From Lentzea albida (GTDB taxonomy: Bacteria > Actinomycetota > Actinomycetes > Mycobacteriales > Pseudonocardiaceae), in the NCBI RefSeq assembly GCF_900111005.1, contig NZ_FOFV01000002.1, positions 620,001-684,000 of the forward strand: DNA of 64,000 nt. Reading direction: 5' to 3'. This document shows, piece after piece, positions 8,724 through 17,361 of this stretch. The stretch's first letter is position 1; each line of letters opens with the position of its first letter. A program made the translations under genes and the position numbers. The notes beneath the pieces were generated by a model. That model searched no databases. It had not been told where the DNA came from and saw only the letters and a list, made by a program, of their open reading frames with translations.

Positions 8724-9473
8724 ATGACGACGTACAAGTCCATCGCACTGCGCGGGATCGCGGCCGGCGGCATCGCCGGTGTCGCGTCCGCGCTGGTGCA
8801 GCTCCTGGTGACCGAGATCCCGATCCGAGCGGCGCTCGCGGTCGAGGAGGCTCGCGCGCCCGCCGGTGAAGAGGCCGGCCACTCCCACGGCGGCGAGGGC
8901 GAGCTGGTCAGCCGCGGCGCCCAGGTCGTCGGCGGCATGCTCGGCGTGGTGATCGTCGGCATCGCGGTCGGCCTGGTGTTCGCCACGGCCTACGCGCTGT
9001 CGAAGCGCTGGTTCTCCGGCAGCACGCCGTTCACCCGCAGCGCCACGTTCGGTGCCGCGGTGTTCGGTGCCGTGGCGCTGCTGCCGTGGCTGAAGTACCC
9101 GGCCAACCCGCCCGCGGTGGGCGACCCGGAGACGGTGAACTACCGCACCGCGCTCTACCTGGGCGTGGTGGTCGCGGGCCTGGTGATCGTCTGGGGTGCC
9201 AGCCTGCTCGCCGAGCAGCTGCGCGCGCAGTCGCAGCCGGTGCGCGCCACGGCCGTGCTGCTCGCCGTGGCCGCGGCCACGGCGGTGGTGCTGCTGGCGT
9301 TCCCCGCACCGCCGGACACGATCCCGGCGGACATGCCGGTGACCGTGCTGTGGCAGTTCCGCCTCAGCTCGCTCGCCCAGCTGGCCACGCTCTACGTCGG
9401 CATCGGCGTGGTGTTCGGCCTGCTGGTGGACCCGGCCACGCGCAAGGCGAAGACGCCCGCCGCCGCGCTTTAG
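8724..9473 (+). CDS. cbtA: Cobalt transporter subunit CbtA
   Basis: 249 residues. About five to six hydrophobic segments are visible, with a His-containing first loop (EEAGHSHGGEGE, around residue 50) that probably captures cobalt, and WLKYPANPP in the middle, a conserved CbtA block. CbtA and CbtB form a riboswitch-controlled cobalt importer that replaces CbiMNQO in many actinobacteria. The stop overlaps the converging HAD gene by 4 bp. Transport specificity is assigned from family and riboswitch context. Confidence 0.92.
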   Translation: MTTYKSIALRGIAAGGIAGVASALVQLLVTEIPIRAALAVEEARAPAGEEAGHSHGGEGELVSRGAQVVGGMLGVVIVGIAVGLVFATAYALSKRWFSGSTPFTRSATFGAAVFGAVALLPWLKYPANPPAVGDPETVNYRTALYLGVVVAGLVIVWGASLLAEQLRAQSQPVRATAVLLAVAAATAVVLLAFPAPPDTIPADMPVTVLWQFRLSSLAQLATLYVGIGVVFGLLVDPATRKAKTPAAAL

Positions 9474-10126
9474 AGCGCGCGCAGCACGTCGAGGTCGACG
9501 CCGGTGAGGGAGTCGCGGAAGATCCGCCGCTCCCCCGCCGGCACCTCGACGTCGCAGGGCACCACGAGCACGGTGCACCCGGCGGCCACCGCGGCCGCGA
9601 CACCGGTCGGCGAGTCCTCGACCGCGACACAACGCGAGGCGTCCACGCCCAGCAGCCGCGCCGCCTTCAGGTAAGGCTCGGGCAGCGGCTTGTTCAGCCC
9701 GTCCACCTCGTCGCCGCACACGGTCACGTCGAACAGGTCCCGGCCGATCGTGTCCAGCGCGACCTCGGTCAGCCCGCGCTCGGTGGACGTCACCAACGCC
9801 ATCGGCACGCCGGAGGACCGCACCGCGCGCAACGCCTCCTGGGCACCCGGACGCCACGGCAGACCGGCGCGGAAGACCTCCTCGGTGCGGCGCAGGATCC
9901 ACGCGGCTCCGTCGGCCATGTCGGCCTCGGTCGGCTCGATGCCGACGTCGCCGAACAACAGGCGCATCGTGGTGGGCACGTTGCTGCCGACCATGCGCTC
10001 GCGGGTCTCGACGCTCAGCACGCCGCCGAGCTTCTCCGCGTACTCGTAGAGCGGGATGTCCCACAGCTTCTCGGAGTCGAGCAGCGTGCCGTCCATGTCC
10101 CACAGCACGGCCTGCAAGTCAGACAT
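9470..10126 (-). CDS. HAD-superfamily hydrolase (beta-phosphoglucomutase-like)
   Basis: 218 residues from ATG 10126. HAD motif I is DMDGTLLDS (nucleophile and acid/base Asp), motif II is VTST, motif III is the Lys in NKPLPEPYLKAA, and motif IV is VEDSPTGVAAA. The cap domain is alpha-helical (type C1), as in beta-phosphoglucomutase/GphA-like phosphatases. The phosphorylated substrate cannot be deduced. The ATG overlaps, by the string ATGTCTGA, the stop of a short open frame that resembles the end of methionine synthase; in related actinobacteria a HAD gene follows metH. Confidence 0.9.
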   Translation of the reverse strand: MSDLQAVLWDMDGTLLDSEKLWDIPLYEYAEKLGGVLSVETRERMVGSNVPTTMRLLFGDVGIEPTEADMADGAAWILRRTEEVFRAGLPWRPGAQEALRAVRSSGVPMALVTSTERGLTEVALDTIGRDLFDVTVCGDEVDGLNKPLPEPYLKAARLLGVDASRCVAVEDSPTGVAAAVAAGCTVLVVPCDVEVPAGERRIFRDSLTGVDLDVLRAL

Positions 10127-10172
10127 CGAAGTACTCCGCCTCCGGGTGGTGCGCCACGAAGGCGTCGGTGGT
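10119..10172 (-). pseudogene. Possible 3' remnant of metH (cobalamin-dependent methionine synthase)
   Basis: The minus strand reads TTDAFVAHHPEAEYFDV and then TGA (10119-10121). A HHPEAxYF ending resembles the C-terminal activation domain of MetH, which carries a SHPxxKYF-type block. Upstream of this the frame dissolves into Arg-rich sequence, so at most about 18 codons survive. The position fits: in mycobacteria metH lies between hisE and the PAC2 gene. The identification rests on a short motif and gene order and is inference. Confidence 0.4.
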
Positions 10173-10339
10173 GTTCCGGCGGCGACGGTGCCGCCCGAGG
10201 GCCCCACTCACGATACGTGGTTGCGCCGGACGGCTGCGACAACGCCGCTCACCAGCGCTTTCCGCGAGGGCGGCGCTTCGTGATCACGCATGGGCCAAGC
10301 CTACGATGAGTTGACCGGGGGAGGCCGTAGTCTGGCGCC

Positions 10340-11239
10340 GTGAACGATCCGTCCCAGGAATCCCCGACCCCCTCGAACCCGCGTGTTCCGCTCACGAGTC
10401 CGATCATGGTCTGCGCCTTCGAAGGCTGGAACGACGCAGGCGACGCCGCGAGCACCGCGATCGAGCACCTCCAACTCACCTGGGACGCCACCCCGCTCGC
10501 CGAGATCGACCCGGACGACTACTACGACTTCCAGGTGACGCGCCCGACCGTCCGCATGGTCGACGGCGTCACGCGCAGGGTCGACTGGCCGACGACGCGG
10601 CTGTCGGTGTGCCGGCCTCCCGGTTCGGACGTGGACGTGATCCTCGTGCACGGCATCGAGCCGAACATGCGGTGGCGCAAGTTCGCCGCCGAGCTGCTGG
10701 GCCACATCGACGCCCTCGGGGTGACGACCGTCGTGACGCTGGGCGCGCTGCTGATGGACACGCCCCACACCCGTCCGGTCCCGGTCACCGGCACGGCCTA
10801 CGACCCGGACGCCGCCGAGAGGTTCGGCCTGGAGCACTCGAAGTACGAGGGCCCGACCGGCATCGTCGGCGTGTTCCAGGACGCGTGCGTGCAGGCGGGC
10901 ATCCCGGCGATCTCGTTCTGGGCGGCCGTCCCGCACTACGTGTCGCAGCCGCCCTCCCCCAAGGCCACGCTGGCCCTGCTGCACCGCGTGGAGGAGGTCC
11001 TCGACATCGAGGTGCCGCTCGGCGCGCTGCCCGAGCAGGCCGAGGAGTGGGAGCGCACGGTCTCCGAGATGGCCGACGAGGACGAGGACGTGCGCAACTA
11101 CGTCCGCGCCCTCGAGGAACGCGGTGACGCGGCCATGCAGATCACCGAGGCGTCCGGCGACGACATCGCCGCGGAGTTCGAGCGCTACCTGCGCCGCCGC
11201 GGTCGTGGGCCGGGCTGGCCGTCCGCCGGTCCTCGCTAG
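10340..11239 (+). CDS. PAC2 family protein (proteasome-assembly-chaperone-like)
   Basis: 299 residues from GTG 10340; TAGTCT ends 6 bases upstream, fitting leaderless initiation. PAC2 landmarks are MVCAFEGWNDAGDAAS at the N-terminus, YYDFQVTRP, HGIEPNMRWRKFA, TLGALLMDTPHTRPVPVTG and GIPAISFWAAVPHYV. The C-terminal 70 residues are acidic and helical. The archaeal and eukaryotic homologues are proteasome assembly chaperones; the role of the bacterial family (Rv2125) is not settled. It is followed by a clear intrinsic terminator. The name is secure, the function is not. Confidence 0.9.
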   Translation: MNDPSQESPTPSNPRVPLTSPIMVCAFEGWNDAGDAASTAIEHLQLTWDATPLAEIDPDDYYDFQVTRPTVRMVDGVTRRVDWPTTRLSVCRPPGSDVDVILVHGIEPNMRWRKFAAELLGHIDALGVTTVVTLGALLMDTPHTRPVPVTGTAYDPDAAERFGLEHSKYEGPTGIVGVFQDACVQAGIPAISFWAAVPHYVSQPPSPKATLALLHRVEEVLDIEVPLGALPEQAEEWERTVSEMADEDEDVRNYVRALEERGDAAMQITEASGDDIAAEFERYLRRRGRGPGWPSAGPR

Positions 11240-11255
11240 CTCGACGCAGGTCAGG

Positions 11256-11290
11256 AGCCGTTCCGGTCATGTGGACCGGGACGGCTTTTT
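11256..11290 (+). terminator. Rho-independent terminator after PAC2 gene
   Basis: A 13-bp stem (11256-11268 with 11274-11286, one G-T pair) and a 5-nt loop, followed by TTTTT. It is one of the few hairpins in this window with a genuine T-tract. Confidence 0.88.
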
Positions 11291-11369
11291 CACGCTTCCG
11301 AGTGATCGAGCCGAGGTTTCCCGGCGCCGAGGAATGGGTACCAAGATCCATCTCCAGACAGGAACCACC

Positions 11370-11585
11370 GTGTCTCTCGTGCGCAAGATCGCTGTCGGTC
11401 TCGCTGCGGGTGGCGGCGTGCTGTTGGCCGTGTCTCCCGCCAGTGCAGCTCCCATCTCCTCCGTCGACGCCGTCGGGGAGAACGGCCCCCACACGGCCAT
11501 GAACGACTTCAGGGAGTCGTTCCAGGACAACCTCTACGGCGTGCAGGACACGACGCGAGCGGTCGCCGGCAAGATCCGCGGCTAA
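11370..11585 (+). CDS. Small exported protein of unknown function
   Basis: 71 residues from GTG 11370, with AGGAA 6-9 bases upstream. A classical Sec signal peptide (basic SLVRK, hydrophobic AVGLAAGGGVLLAV, cleavage after SPASA) leaves a mature peptide of about 43 residues: polar, containing FRESFQDNLYG and no Cys. No family is recognised. The gene stands alone between a terminator and the next promoter, so it is its own transcription unit. The signal peptide makes coding status fairly sure despite its size. Confidence 0.7.
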   Translation: MSLVRKIAVGLAAGGGVLLAVSPASAAPISSVDAVGENGPHTAMNDFRESFQDNLYGVQDTTRAVAGKIRG

Positions 11586-11659
11586 AAACTTAGCGACACT
11601 AACCACTTTTCGGGGATCTCCGCCGCTCGTCCGCCTAGGGTGGGCGGCGGAGGTGTCGG

Positions 11660-12820
11660 GTGGGACGGTTGGCACGCGCCGGGCTGTACGCGGGCGCCTT
11701 GATCGGGCCGTTCGGCGGCGCCATCACCACGTCGATCCTGCCGGAGATCGGCGAGAGCTTCGGCCGGTCCGCGGGCTCGGCGGCGTCCACGCTCACCTAC
11801 TACCTCGTGCCGTTCGCGGTGCTGATGCTGGCTTCCGGCACGCTCGCGCAACGCTGGGGTCCACAACGGACTGTCCGGATCGCGTACATCGCCTACGCCG
11901 TCACGTCCGCCCTGGCCGCGTCCTCCTGGACGTTCGAGGTGCTGCTGGCCTCGCGCGCGCTGCAGGGCGCGGCGAACTCGTTCACCACACCGGTGTTGCT
12001 GGCGGTGATCGCCGCGTCGACGCCGAAGGAGAAGCTCGGGCGCGCGCTCGGGCTGTTCGGGTCGATGCAGGCGGCCGGGCAGACCTCCGCGCCGCTCGTC
12101 GGCGGGCTCACCGCCGAGATCGACTGGCGGCTCGCGTTCGTCGTGATCGCCGTGGTGGCCGTCGGGCTCGCGGTGCTGGGCGTGCCGCAGACCGACGCCG
12201 AACCGGAACGGGACGCGAGCCTGCGCAGCGCGTTCGTGCCGAGCACGCTCTGGCCGGCGCTCGTCGGGTTCATCGGCTGGGCGTGCCTGGGCGGGTTGTC
12301 GTTCCTCGTGGCGTTCCGGCTCGACGACGTGTTCGGGCTCGGTGCGGGCCAGCGCGGTGTGCTGCTCACGGGTTTCGGCGTCGTCGGCTTCCTGACCGCG
12401 CGGTACATCGGCAAGGCGATCGACCGGTTCGGCGCGCGGACGACCATCACCGTCGCCGCGACGCTCGGCGCGGGGCTCGTCGCGGCGGTCGGCACGACGC
12501 CCTTCACGGCCCTGGTCGTCCTCGCCTGGGCGCTCACCGGAGCCGCCGCCCAAGGCGTGCTGGTGAGCATCAACGCGTTGGTGCTGCAGAGCGAGAGCGC
12601 CAACAGGGGCGGCAGCGTCAGCGTCGTGCAGTCGCTGCGCTTCATGGGTGCCGCGGCCGCCCCGCTGGCGTTCGTCCCGCTCTACCAGTCCCACCCGCTG
12701 CTGGGGTTCCTCGTCCCAGCGGGCCTGCTGGTCACGATCCCCGCGATCGTCACGTTGTCAGGTCGCGGCGCCGGAAGCCGGCGAACCCCGCGACCAGCAG
12801 CACCACCGCCACCCCGGTGA
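11660..12820 (+). CDS. MFS transporter (probable drug/metabolite exporter)
   Basis: 386 residues from GTG 11660, with GCGGAGG about 8 bases upstream. Twelve hydrophobic segments can be traced. The loop after helix 2 has GTLAQRWGPQRT, an MFS motif A-like region, with a repeat at GKAIDRFGART in the second half. It resembles DHA1-type exporters. The last 20 residues (Gly/Arg/Pro-rich) are unusual and lie in the 71-bp overlap with the converging ABC permease gene, suggesting the original stop was lost and the frame now reads through. Substrate unknown. Confidence 0.83.
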   Translation: MGRLARAGLYAGALIGPFGGAITTSILPEIGESFGRSAGSAASTLTYYLVPFAVLMLASGTLAQRWGPQRTVRIAYIAYAVTSALAASSWTFEVLLASRALQGAANSFTTPVLLAVIAASTPKEKLGRALGLFGSMQAAGQTSAPLVGGLTAEIDWRLAFVVIAVVAVGLAVLGVPQTDAEPERDASLRSAFVPSTLWPALVGFIGWACLGGLSFLVAFRLDDVFGLGAGQRGVLLTGFGVVGFLTARYIGKAIDRFGARTTITVAATLGAGLVAAVGTTPFTALVVLAWALTGAAAQGVLVSINALVLQSESANRGGSVSVVQSLRFMGAAAAPLAFVPLYQSHPLLGFLVPAGLLVTIPAIVTLSGRGAGSRRTPRPAAPPPPR

Positions 12821-14333
12821 GCCACGCGAGCGGCCCGAAGGTGATGTCCGGGTACTTCGGGACGTGCGTGAACGGCGAGAGGTCGATGACCCACTGGTCG
12901 AGCCGCAGCGCCGGGCCGAGCAGCGTGAGCACCAGCGACACCGACACCACCGCCCAGCTCACGCCTGTGAACTGCGGGAACGCCCCGAACAGCAGCAGTG
13001 CCACGCCCGCGACCACCCAGGCGGCGGGGAGCTGGACCAGTGCCGCGCCCAGCATCTCGGGCAGCACCGTGCCGACGTCGTCGACCTGCAGCCCGTACAC
13101 CAGTCCCAGGCCCAGACCGGCCGACGCCAGCACGACCGCGCCTCCCACCAGCGCGAACACCGCGTGCGACGCGACCCAGGACCACCGCGAGACCGGCGTC
13201 GCGAGGATCGGCTCCGCGCGGAGCGAGGTCTCCTCCGACCGCAGCCGCAGCACCGCCTGCACCAGGTAGATGGACGAGATCAGGCCCAGCAGCTGCGTGA
13301 CGGTCGCGAAGAACGCGTCCACCATCGCGTCGGCGCCGCCGATCGTCTGCACGATCTGCCCGAGCGCCGGGTTGTCCTCCACCATCTGCCCCACGGCCTG
13401 GGCGACGCTGCCGTAGATCACGCCCACCGCGAACAGGGCGATGGACCAGCCGATCAACGAGCCCTTCTGCAGCCGCCACGCCAGGCCGAACGAGGTGCCG
13501 GTCGTGCCCTCCGCAGGGCCGAGGCGGGTCGCCAGCAACCCGAGGCCGACGTCCCGGCGCGTCACGACGTACGCGGACACGCCGGCGAGGAGCACGAACG
13601 CGGCGAGCGGGAGCAGCAGCACCCAGAACCTGTTGTCGCCGAACGACCTCACGTGCTCGGTCCAGCCGATCGGCGAGAACCAGGTCAGCCACTGCGGCCC
13701 CGACTCCCCCGCCGCGTCGCCGGCCGCGCGCAGCAGGTAGACGACGCCGAGGAACCCGCCCGCGATCGCGTTGGACACGCGCGAGTTCTCCGAGAGCTGC
13801 GCGGTGAACGCGCTGACGCCGGTGAACACCAGCCCGACGCTCGCCGTGGACAGCCCGAACGCGAACGAGCCCGCCGCGTCCAGGTCCTTGCCGATCAGCG
13901 CCACCGCCTGCAGCAGCCCGATCAGCAGGCTCGTGCCGCCCGCGACGACGACGGCGGCGGCGAGTGGCGCGTGCCGTCCCACGACGCCCGCGCTGATGAG
14001 TTCCGTGCGACCGGCCTCTTCTTCTGCGCGCGTGTGCCGCGTGACGACGAGCATGGCCATGATCGCGATGAACAGGCCGGAGAAGACGCCCCAGCGCCAC
14101 ACCACCAGACCGCCGAGCGACGACCAGTCGTGCAGCGGCCCGAGCATCGCGAGGAAGGCGGAGTTGGCGTTCGCGGTGACGCCGAGCTGCGCCCGTGCCT
14201 CGGCGCCGCTGTACAGCTCCTCGAGGGCCGTCGTCGTGGAGTACGTGACGCCGACCAGGAACAGGACCCAGACGGGCAGCAGGATCCGGTCGCGGCGCAG
14301 GGCCAGCCGGACGAGGTGCAGCGTGCCGATCAT
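12750..14333 (-). CDS. ABC transporter permease (large, two-half exporter type)
   Basis: 527 residues from ATG 14333, which overlaps the ATPase stop (ATGA). There are about twelve hydrophobic segments arranged as two similar halves: each has a [20 protein letters not shown] loop and a [30 protein letters not shown] amphipathic segment. This is the actinobacterial exporter-permease family seen in tetronasin/polyketide-efflux-like operons, where one polypeptide supplies both transmembrane halves. It works with the ATPase encoded just upstream. A toxic or lipid-like export substrate is likely from family but not specified by sequence. Confidence 0.85.
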   Translation of the reverse strand: MIGTLHLVRLALRRDRILLPVWVLFLVGVTYSTTTALEELYSGAEARAQLGVTANANSAFLAMLGPLHDWSSLGGLVVWRWGVFSGLFIAIMAMLVVTRHTRAEEEAGRTELISAGVVGRHAPLAAAVVVAGGTSLLIGLLQAVALIGKDLDAAGSFAFGLSTASVGLVFTGVSAFTAQLSENSRVSNAIAGGFLGVVYLLRAAGDAAGESGPQWLTWFSPIGWTEHVRSFGDNRFWVLLLPLAAFVLLAGVSAYVVTRRDVGLGLLATRLGPAEGTTGTSFGLAWRLQKGSLIGWSIALFAVGVIYGSVAQAVGQMVEDNPALGQIVQTIGGADAMVDAFFATVTQLLGLISSIYLVQAVLRLRSEETSLRAEPILATPVSRWSWVASHAVFALVGGAVVLASAGLGLGLVYGLQVDDVGTVLPEMLGAALVQLPAAWVVAGVALLLFGAFPQFTGVSWAVVSVSLVLTLLGPALRLDQWVIDLSPFTHVPKYPDITFGPLAWLTGVAVVLLVAGFAGFRRRDLTT

Positions 14334-15217
14334 TTCGCGTCCTCGTAGTGGCGCAGGAACAGCTCCTCCAGCGTGGGCGGCTGCGAGGTCAGCGTGCGCA
14401 CGCCCGTGGCCACGAGCTGCTTGAGGACCGGGTCGAGCTGGTCCGAATCGACCTCGAACTTGACCCGGTTGCCCTCGGCCACGAGGTCGTGCACGCCGGC
14501 CAGGGACGCGAGCCCGTTCGGCGGGGCCGCGAGCTCGGCGGAGATCGACGTGCGGGTGAGGTGCCGCAGGTCGGCGAGCGTGCCGGTCTCGACGACGTGG
14601 CCGCCCCGGATGATGCTCACCCGGTCGCACAGGGCCTCGACCTCGGCGAGGATGTGGCTCGACAGCAGCACGGTGCGGCCGCGCTCGCGTTCGTCGTTGA
14701 CGCAGTCCTGGAAGACGGCCTCCATCAACGGGTCGAGACCCGACGTCGGCTCGTCGAGGATCAGCAGCTCGACGTCGCTCGACAGGGCCGCGACCAGCGC
14801 GACCTTCTGCCGGTTGCCCTTGGAGTACGTGCGGCCCTTCTTGCGCGGGTCGAGCTCGAAGCGCTCCAGGAGCTCCGCGCGGCGGGCCTTGTTCACGCCG
14901 CCGCGGAGCCGTCCGAGCAGGTCGATGACCTCGCCGCCGGTCAGGTTGGGCCAGAGGTTCACGTCGCCGGGGACGTAGGCGAGCCGGCGGTGCAGAGCCG
15001 CGGTGTCCTTCCACGGGTCGCCGCCGAGCAGCCGCGCGGTGCCGGAGTCGGCACGCAGCAGGCCGAGGAGGATCCGGATCGTCGTCGACTTGCCGGAGCC
15101 GTTCGGCCCGAGGAAGCCGTGCACCTCACCGGTCTGGACGTCCAGGTTCAGGTCGTCCAGTGCACGCGTCGGGCCGAAGGTCTTCACCAGGCCCGACACG
15201 GATATCGCAGATGTCAT
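14330..15217 (-). CDS. ABC transporter ATP-binding protein
   Basis: 295 residues from ATG 15217. Walker A is GPNGSGKST, Walker B is [13 protein letters not shown], and the H-loop is SSHIL. The signature motif is degenerate, reading YSKGNRQK rather than LSGGQ, a pattern seen in this exporter subfamily. A C-terminal extension of about 80 residues (from [10 protein letters not shown]) is typical of drug-export ATPases. It lies first in a two-gene operon with the permease, divergent from the GbsR/MarR regulator, whose inverted repeats cover its promoter. TAGCTT 7 bases upstream of ATG suggests a leaderless mRNA. Confidence 0.92.
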   Translation of the reverse strand: MTSAISVSGLVKTFGPTRALDDLNLDVQTGEVHGFLGPNGSGKSTTIRILLGLLRADSGTARLLGGDPWKDTAALHRRLAYVPGDVNLWPNLTGGEVIDLLGRLRGGVNKARRAELLERFELDPRKKGRTYSKGNRQKVALVAALSSDVELLILDEPTSGLDPLMEAVFQDCVNDERERGRTVLLSSHILAEVEALCDRVSIIRGGHVVETGTLADLRHLTRTSISAELAAPPNGLASLAGVHDLVAEGNRVKFEVDSDQLDPVLKQLVATGVRTLTSQPPTLEELFLRHYEDAK

Positions 15218-15224
15218 GGGCGGT

Positions 15225-15264
15225 AAGCTACGCTTCTTTCACAACTTCGTGAAGCGTGTAAATT
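15225..15264. promoter_or_regulatory. Divergent promoter with overlapping inverted repeats (regulator operator)
   Basis: On the minus strand TTCACG (15248-15253), 17 bases and TAGCTT (15225-15230) form a good promoter for the ABC operon. The same stretch contains CGCTTC (15231-15236) with GAAGCG (15251-15256), and TTCAC (15238-15242) with GTGAA (15249-15253). On the plus strand TAAATT (15259-15264) may be the -10 for the regulator gene. The symmetry over the -35/-10 spacer is what an autoregulating repressor would bind. Confidence 0.6.
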
Positions 15265-15299
15265 TTGCCCGATCGGCTGACGAAAGGGATGATGCCGCC

Positions 15300-15791
15300 G
15301 TGACGAGTACTACGGAGCGTGACACGCAGGCGGTGAGCCAGTTCGTCGAGCGGTTCGGCGGGATCCTGGCGGACACCGGCGTGCCGCGCATGCCGGCTCG
15401 CATCCTCGCGGCGCTGCTGACAACGGACTCCGGGCGGCTCACCGCGGCCGAGATAGCCGAACTGCTGCAGATCTCCCCGGCGGCGGTGTCGGGCGCTGTG
15501 CGCTACCTCACGACCGTGCAGATCGTCAGCCGGGAGCGTGAACCCGGATCACGCCGTGACGTGTTCCGGATGCGCGACAACGTCTGGTACGAGACGACGT
15601 TCCGCAAGGACCAGATGCTCGGCATGATCGACGAGGTGCTCGGCGAGGGCGTCGACGCGCTCGGCTCGGACTCCGCGGCGGGGGCCCGGCTGGACGAGAC
15701 GCGCGAGTTCTTCCGGTTCGTGCACGGCGAGCTGGGCTCGTTGCTGGACCGGTGGCGCGTGCACCGCGAGAAGTGGCTGGAAGAGCGCTAG
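15300..15791 (+). CDS. GbsR/MarR family transcriptional regulator
   Basis: 163 residues from GTG 15300. A winged helix-turn-helix is visible: MPARILAALLTTDSGRLTAAEIAELLQISPAAVSGAVRYL (two helices plus recognition helix), then the wing VSREREPGSRRDVFRM. The C-terminal helices (YETTFRKDQMLGMIDEVL...FFRFVHGELGSLLDRW) form the dimer interface typical of the GbsR-like group. Divergent transcription from an ABC exporter implies that it represses the exporter, probably relieved by the exported compound. The ligand is unknown. Confidence 0.88.
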   Translation: MTSTTERDTQAVSQFVERFGGILADTGVPRMPARILAALLTTDSGRLTAAEIAELLQISPAAVSGAVRYLTTVQIVSREREPGSRRDVFRMRDNVWYETTFRKDQMLGMIDEVLGEGVDALGSDSAAGARLDETREFFRFVHGELGSLLDRWRVHREKWLEER

Positions 15792-15797
15792 AAGACA

Positions 15798-15838
15798 GCG
15801 GACGGGGGAGCCTCCGGCGTGGAGGCTCCCCCGTCCGC
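15798..15838. terminator. Bidirectional hairpin terminator, perfect 18-bp stem
   Basis: 15798-15815 pairs perfectly with 15821-15838 around a 5-nt loop, in the 55-bp space between two converging genes. There is no T-tract; the size and symmetry make termination in both directions likely. Confidence 0.85.
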
Positions 15839-15846
15839 CACGCACG

Positions 15847-16947
15847 TCAGCCCGTGGTGAGAGTCAGGCCGTAGGCCTCGAGGATCTCGTTGACCGGCTG
15901 GTAGTAGGTCGTGCCGCCGCTGGTGCAGTCACCGGAGCCACCCGAGGTGACGCCCTGCGCCTGCGTGCCGCTGACCCACGAGCCACCCGAGTCACCGGGC
16001 TCCGCGCACACGTTCGTGCGCGTGAGGCCGCTGACCGAGCCCTCCTGGTAGTTCACGGTCTGGCTCTTGGCCTGGACCTCACCGCAGTGCCAGCCCGTGG
16101 TCGAGCCGGAACGGCAGATCGAGGCGCCCACGGCGGACTCGGTGTGACCGGAGACGATCACGTCGGAACCGCCGTAGTGGTTCACCTTCGGCGTGGAGGT
16201 CCACGACGAGTTGGTGCGCACGAACGAGTAGTCGTTGCCCGGGAAGGACGACTTCTCGAACTCGCCCATCGCCGTCTTGTCGACGCCGGTCACCGTGTCG
16301 CCGGGCGACCCGCAGTGGCCCGCGGAGACGAAGCCGCCGTCGACCGCGAAGCCGACGGAGCAGCGTCCGGCGTTGTTGATGTAGTAGGCGTCACCACCGC
16401 GGGTGTCCTTGAACAGCCGCGGCGCCTCGTCGGTCTCGACGACCTTCGCGACGGCGCCCGCCTTTTCGACCAGCGACTGCGCTGCCGAGGTCTGGCCGCG
16501 CTTGACGGTGATCGTCACCGCGTTCGCCTTCGTGTCCACGTACCAGCCGGTGACCTCGGCCGGGGCCTGGGACGCGTCGAGCTTCGCCTTGGCCGCGTCC
16601 AGGTCAGAGGCCTTGTGCGCGACCGTGCGGGGCTCCGCGCCGAGCTTGCGGAGCCGGTCGGTCTTGGCCGCGTCGGTCACGCCCACGACGAGCTTGCCGG
16701 AGGACGCGTCGAACCACGCGCCGCCGTAGCTCTCGCCCGCGTACCCCTCCACGACACGCTGCAGGACCGCGGCCGCGCTCTCCTGGCGCAGCCTCTCCGC
16801 CGCCTGCCGGGCGTCCAGTCCGAGGTCGCGCTGCATCGCGGCGAGCAGGTCGGCCGACGGTTGCGGTGCGGCGACGGCGGCAGGGGATGCCGTGGCCGCG
16901 AGTGCACCCGTCAGAACAGCCACAGCCGCGACAGCCATGCGCTTCAT
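15847..16947 (-). CDS. Secreted S1 serine protease (streptogrisin/alpha-lytic type)
   Basis: 366 residues from ATG 16947, which has GGAGAA 8 bases upstream; a GTG two codons earlier touches that site. It has a signal peptide (residues 1-28, ending AAVAA), an alpha-lytic-protease propeptide (about 30-180) acting as folding chaperone, then a chymotrypsin-like domain with catalytic His211 (SAGHC), Asp239 (GNDYS) and Ser320 (GDSGGS). Cys pairs 196/212, 278/288 and 314/343-region match streptogrisin disulfides. It is an extracellular endopeptidase. It is divergent from an S8 protease gene across a 414-bp regulatory region, which suggests co-regulated exoprotease production. Confidence 0.95.
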   Translation of the reverse strand: MKRMAVAAVAVLTGALAATASPAAVAAPQPSADLLAAMQRDLGLDARQAAERLRQESAAAVLQRVVEGYAGESYGGAWFDASSGKLVVGVTDAAKTDRLRKLGAEPRTVAHKASDLDAAKAKLDASQAPAEVTGWYVDTKANAVTITVKRGQTSAAQSLVEKAGAVAKVVETDEAPRLFKDTRGGDAYYINNAGRCSVGFAVDGGFVSAGHCGSPGDTVTGVDKTAMGEFEKSSFPGNDYSFVRTNSSWTSTPKVNHYGGSDVIVSGHTESAVGASICRSGSTTGWHCGEVQAKSQTVNYQEGSVSGLTRTNVCAEPGDSGGSWVSGTQAQGVTSGGSGDCTSGGTTYYQPVNEILEAYGLTLTTG

Positions 16948-17361
16948 AGGCACTTCTCCTTGATCTTCGGTTTTTTCTGCAGGGCCGGTGTAACGCCGGA
17001 CCGGGCAACCGCGATGAGGAGATCAGCTGTGCTGCAACACAGCTCGCACGACACCGGATGACAGGCGTCCCCAGGCGGTCGAACTGCCCGATCAGTTCGT
17101 TCCTCCGTCTGGGCGACGCTACTTCGGCGTGCTTACCGGACGGTAGGGTCGATCGAGGGGTGGACCTCGCGGCGTCTCGGTTGATATAGGGAATGCAAAT
17201 TCGTTCTCCCGGCCTATTTCCGTGACACAGAGCGACCATTCGCCTTGACACGAAACGTCAAATCTGTCAACAGTTCGCACTCGCTGGCGTATCCCTCTGA
17301 CCTGCGGTTTAGGTCTAGCGTGCTGGACACCCTGTTCCCTGCACGAGGGAGAAACCCTGCC
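16948..17361. other. Divergent intergenic region between two exoprotease genes
   Basis: 414 bp with no credible gene. It holds the inverted repeat AGCTGTG (17025-17031) with CACAGCT (17038-17044), a T-run near 16970, a TTGACA hexamer at 17245-17250 and TAGCGT near 17315. The central part (17170-17280) is AT-richer than its surroundings, as expected for a regulatory region. Which hexamers are real promoters cannot be settled by eye. Confidence 0.55.

Noticed and set aside
12648..14348. 566-codon plus-strand open frame through the ABC permease region
   Set aside because: Low-complexity Arg/Gln/His-rich translation without motifs, antisense to a clear membrane permease.
17237..17275. TGTCAACAG near 17264 as another PafBC site
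   Set aside because: The R position and the -10 at the required 8-base gap do not fit.
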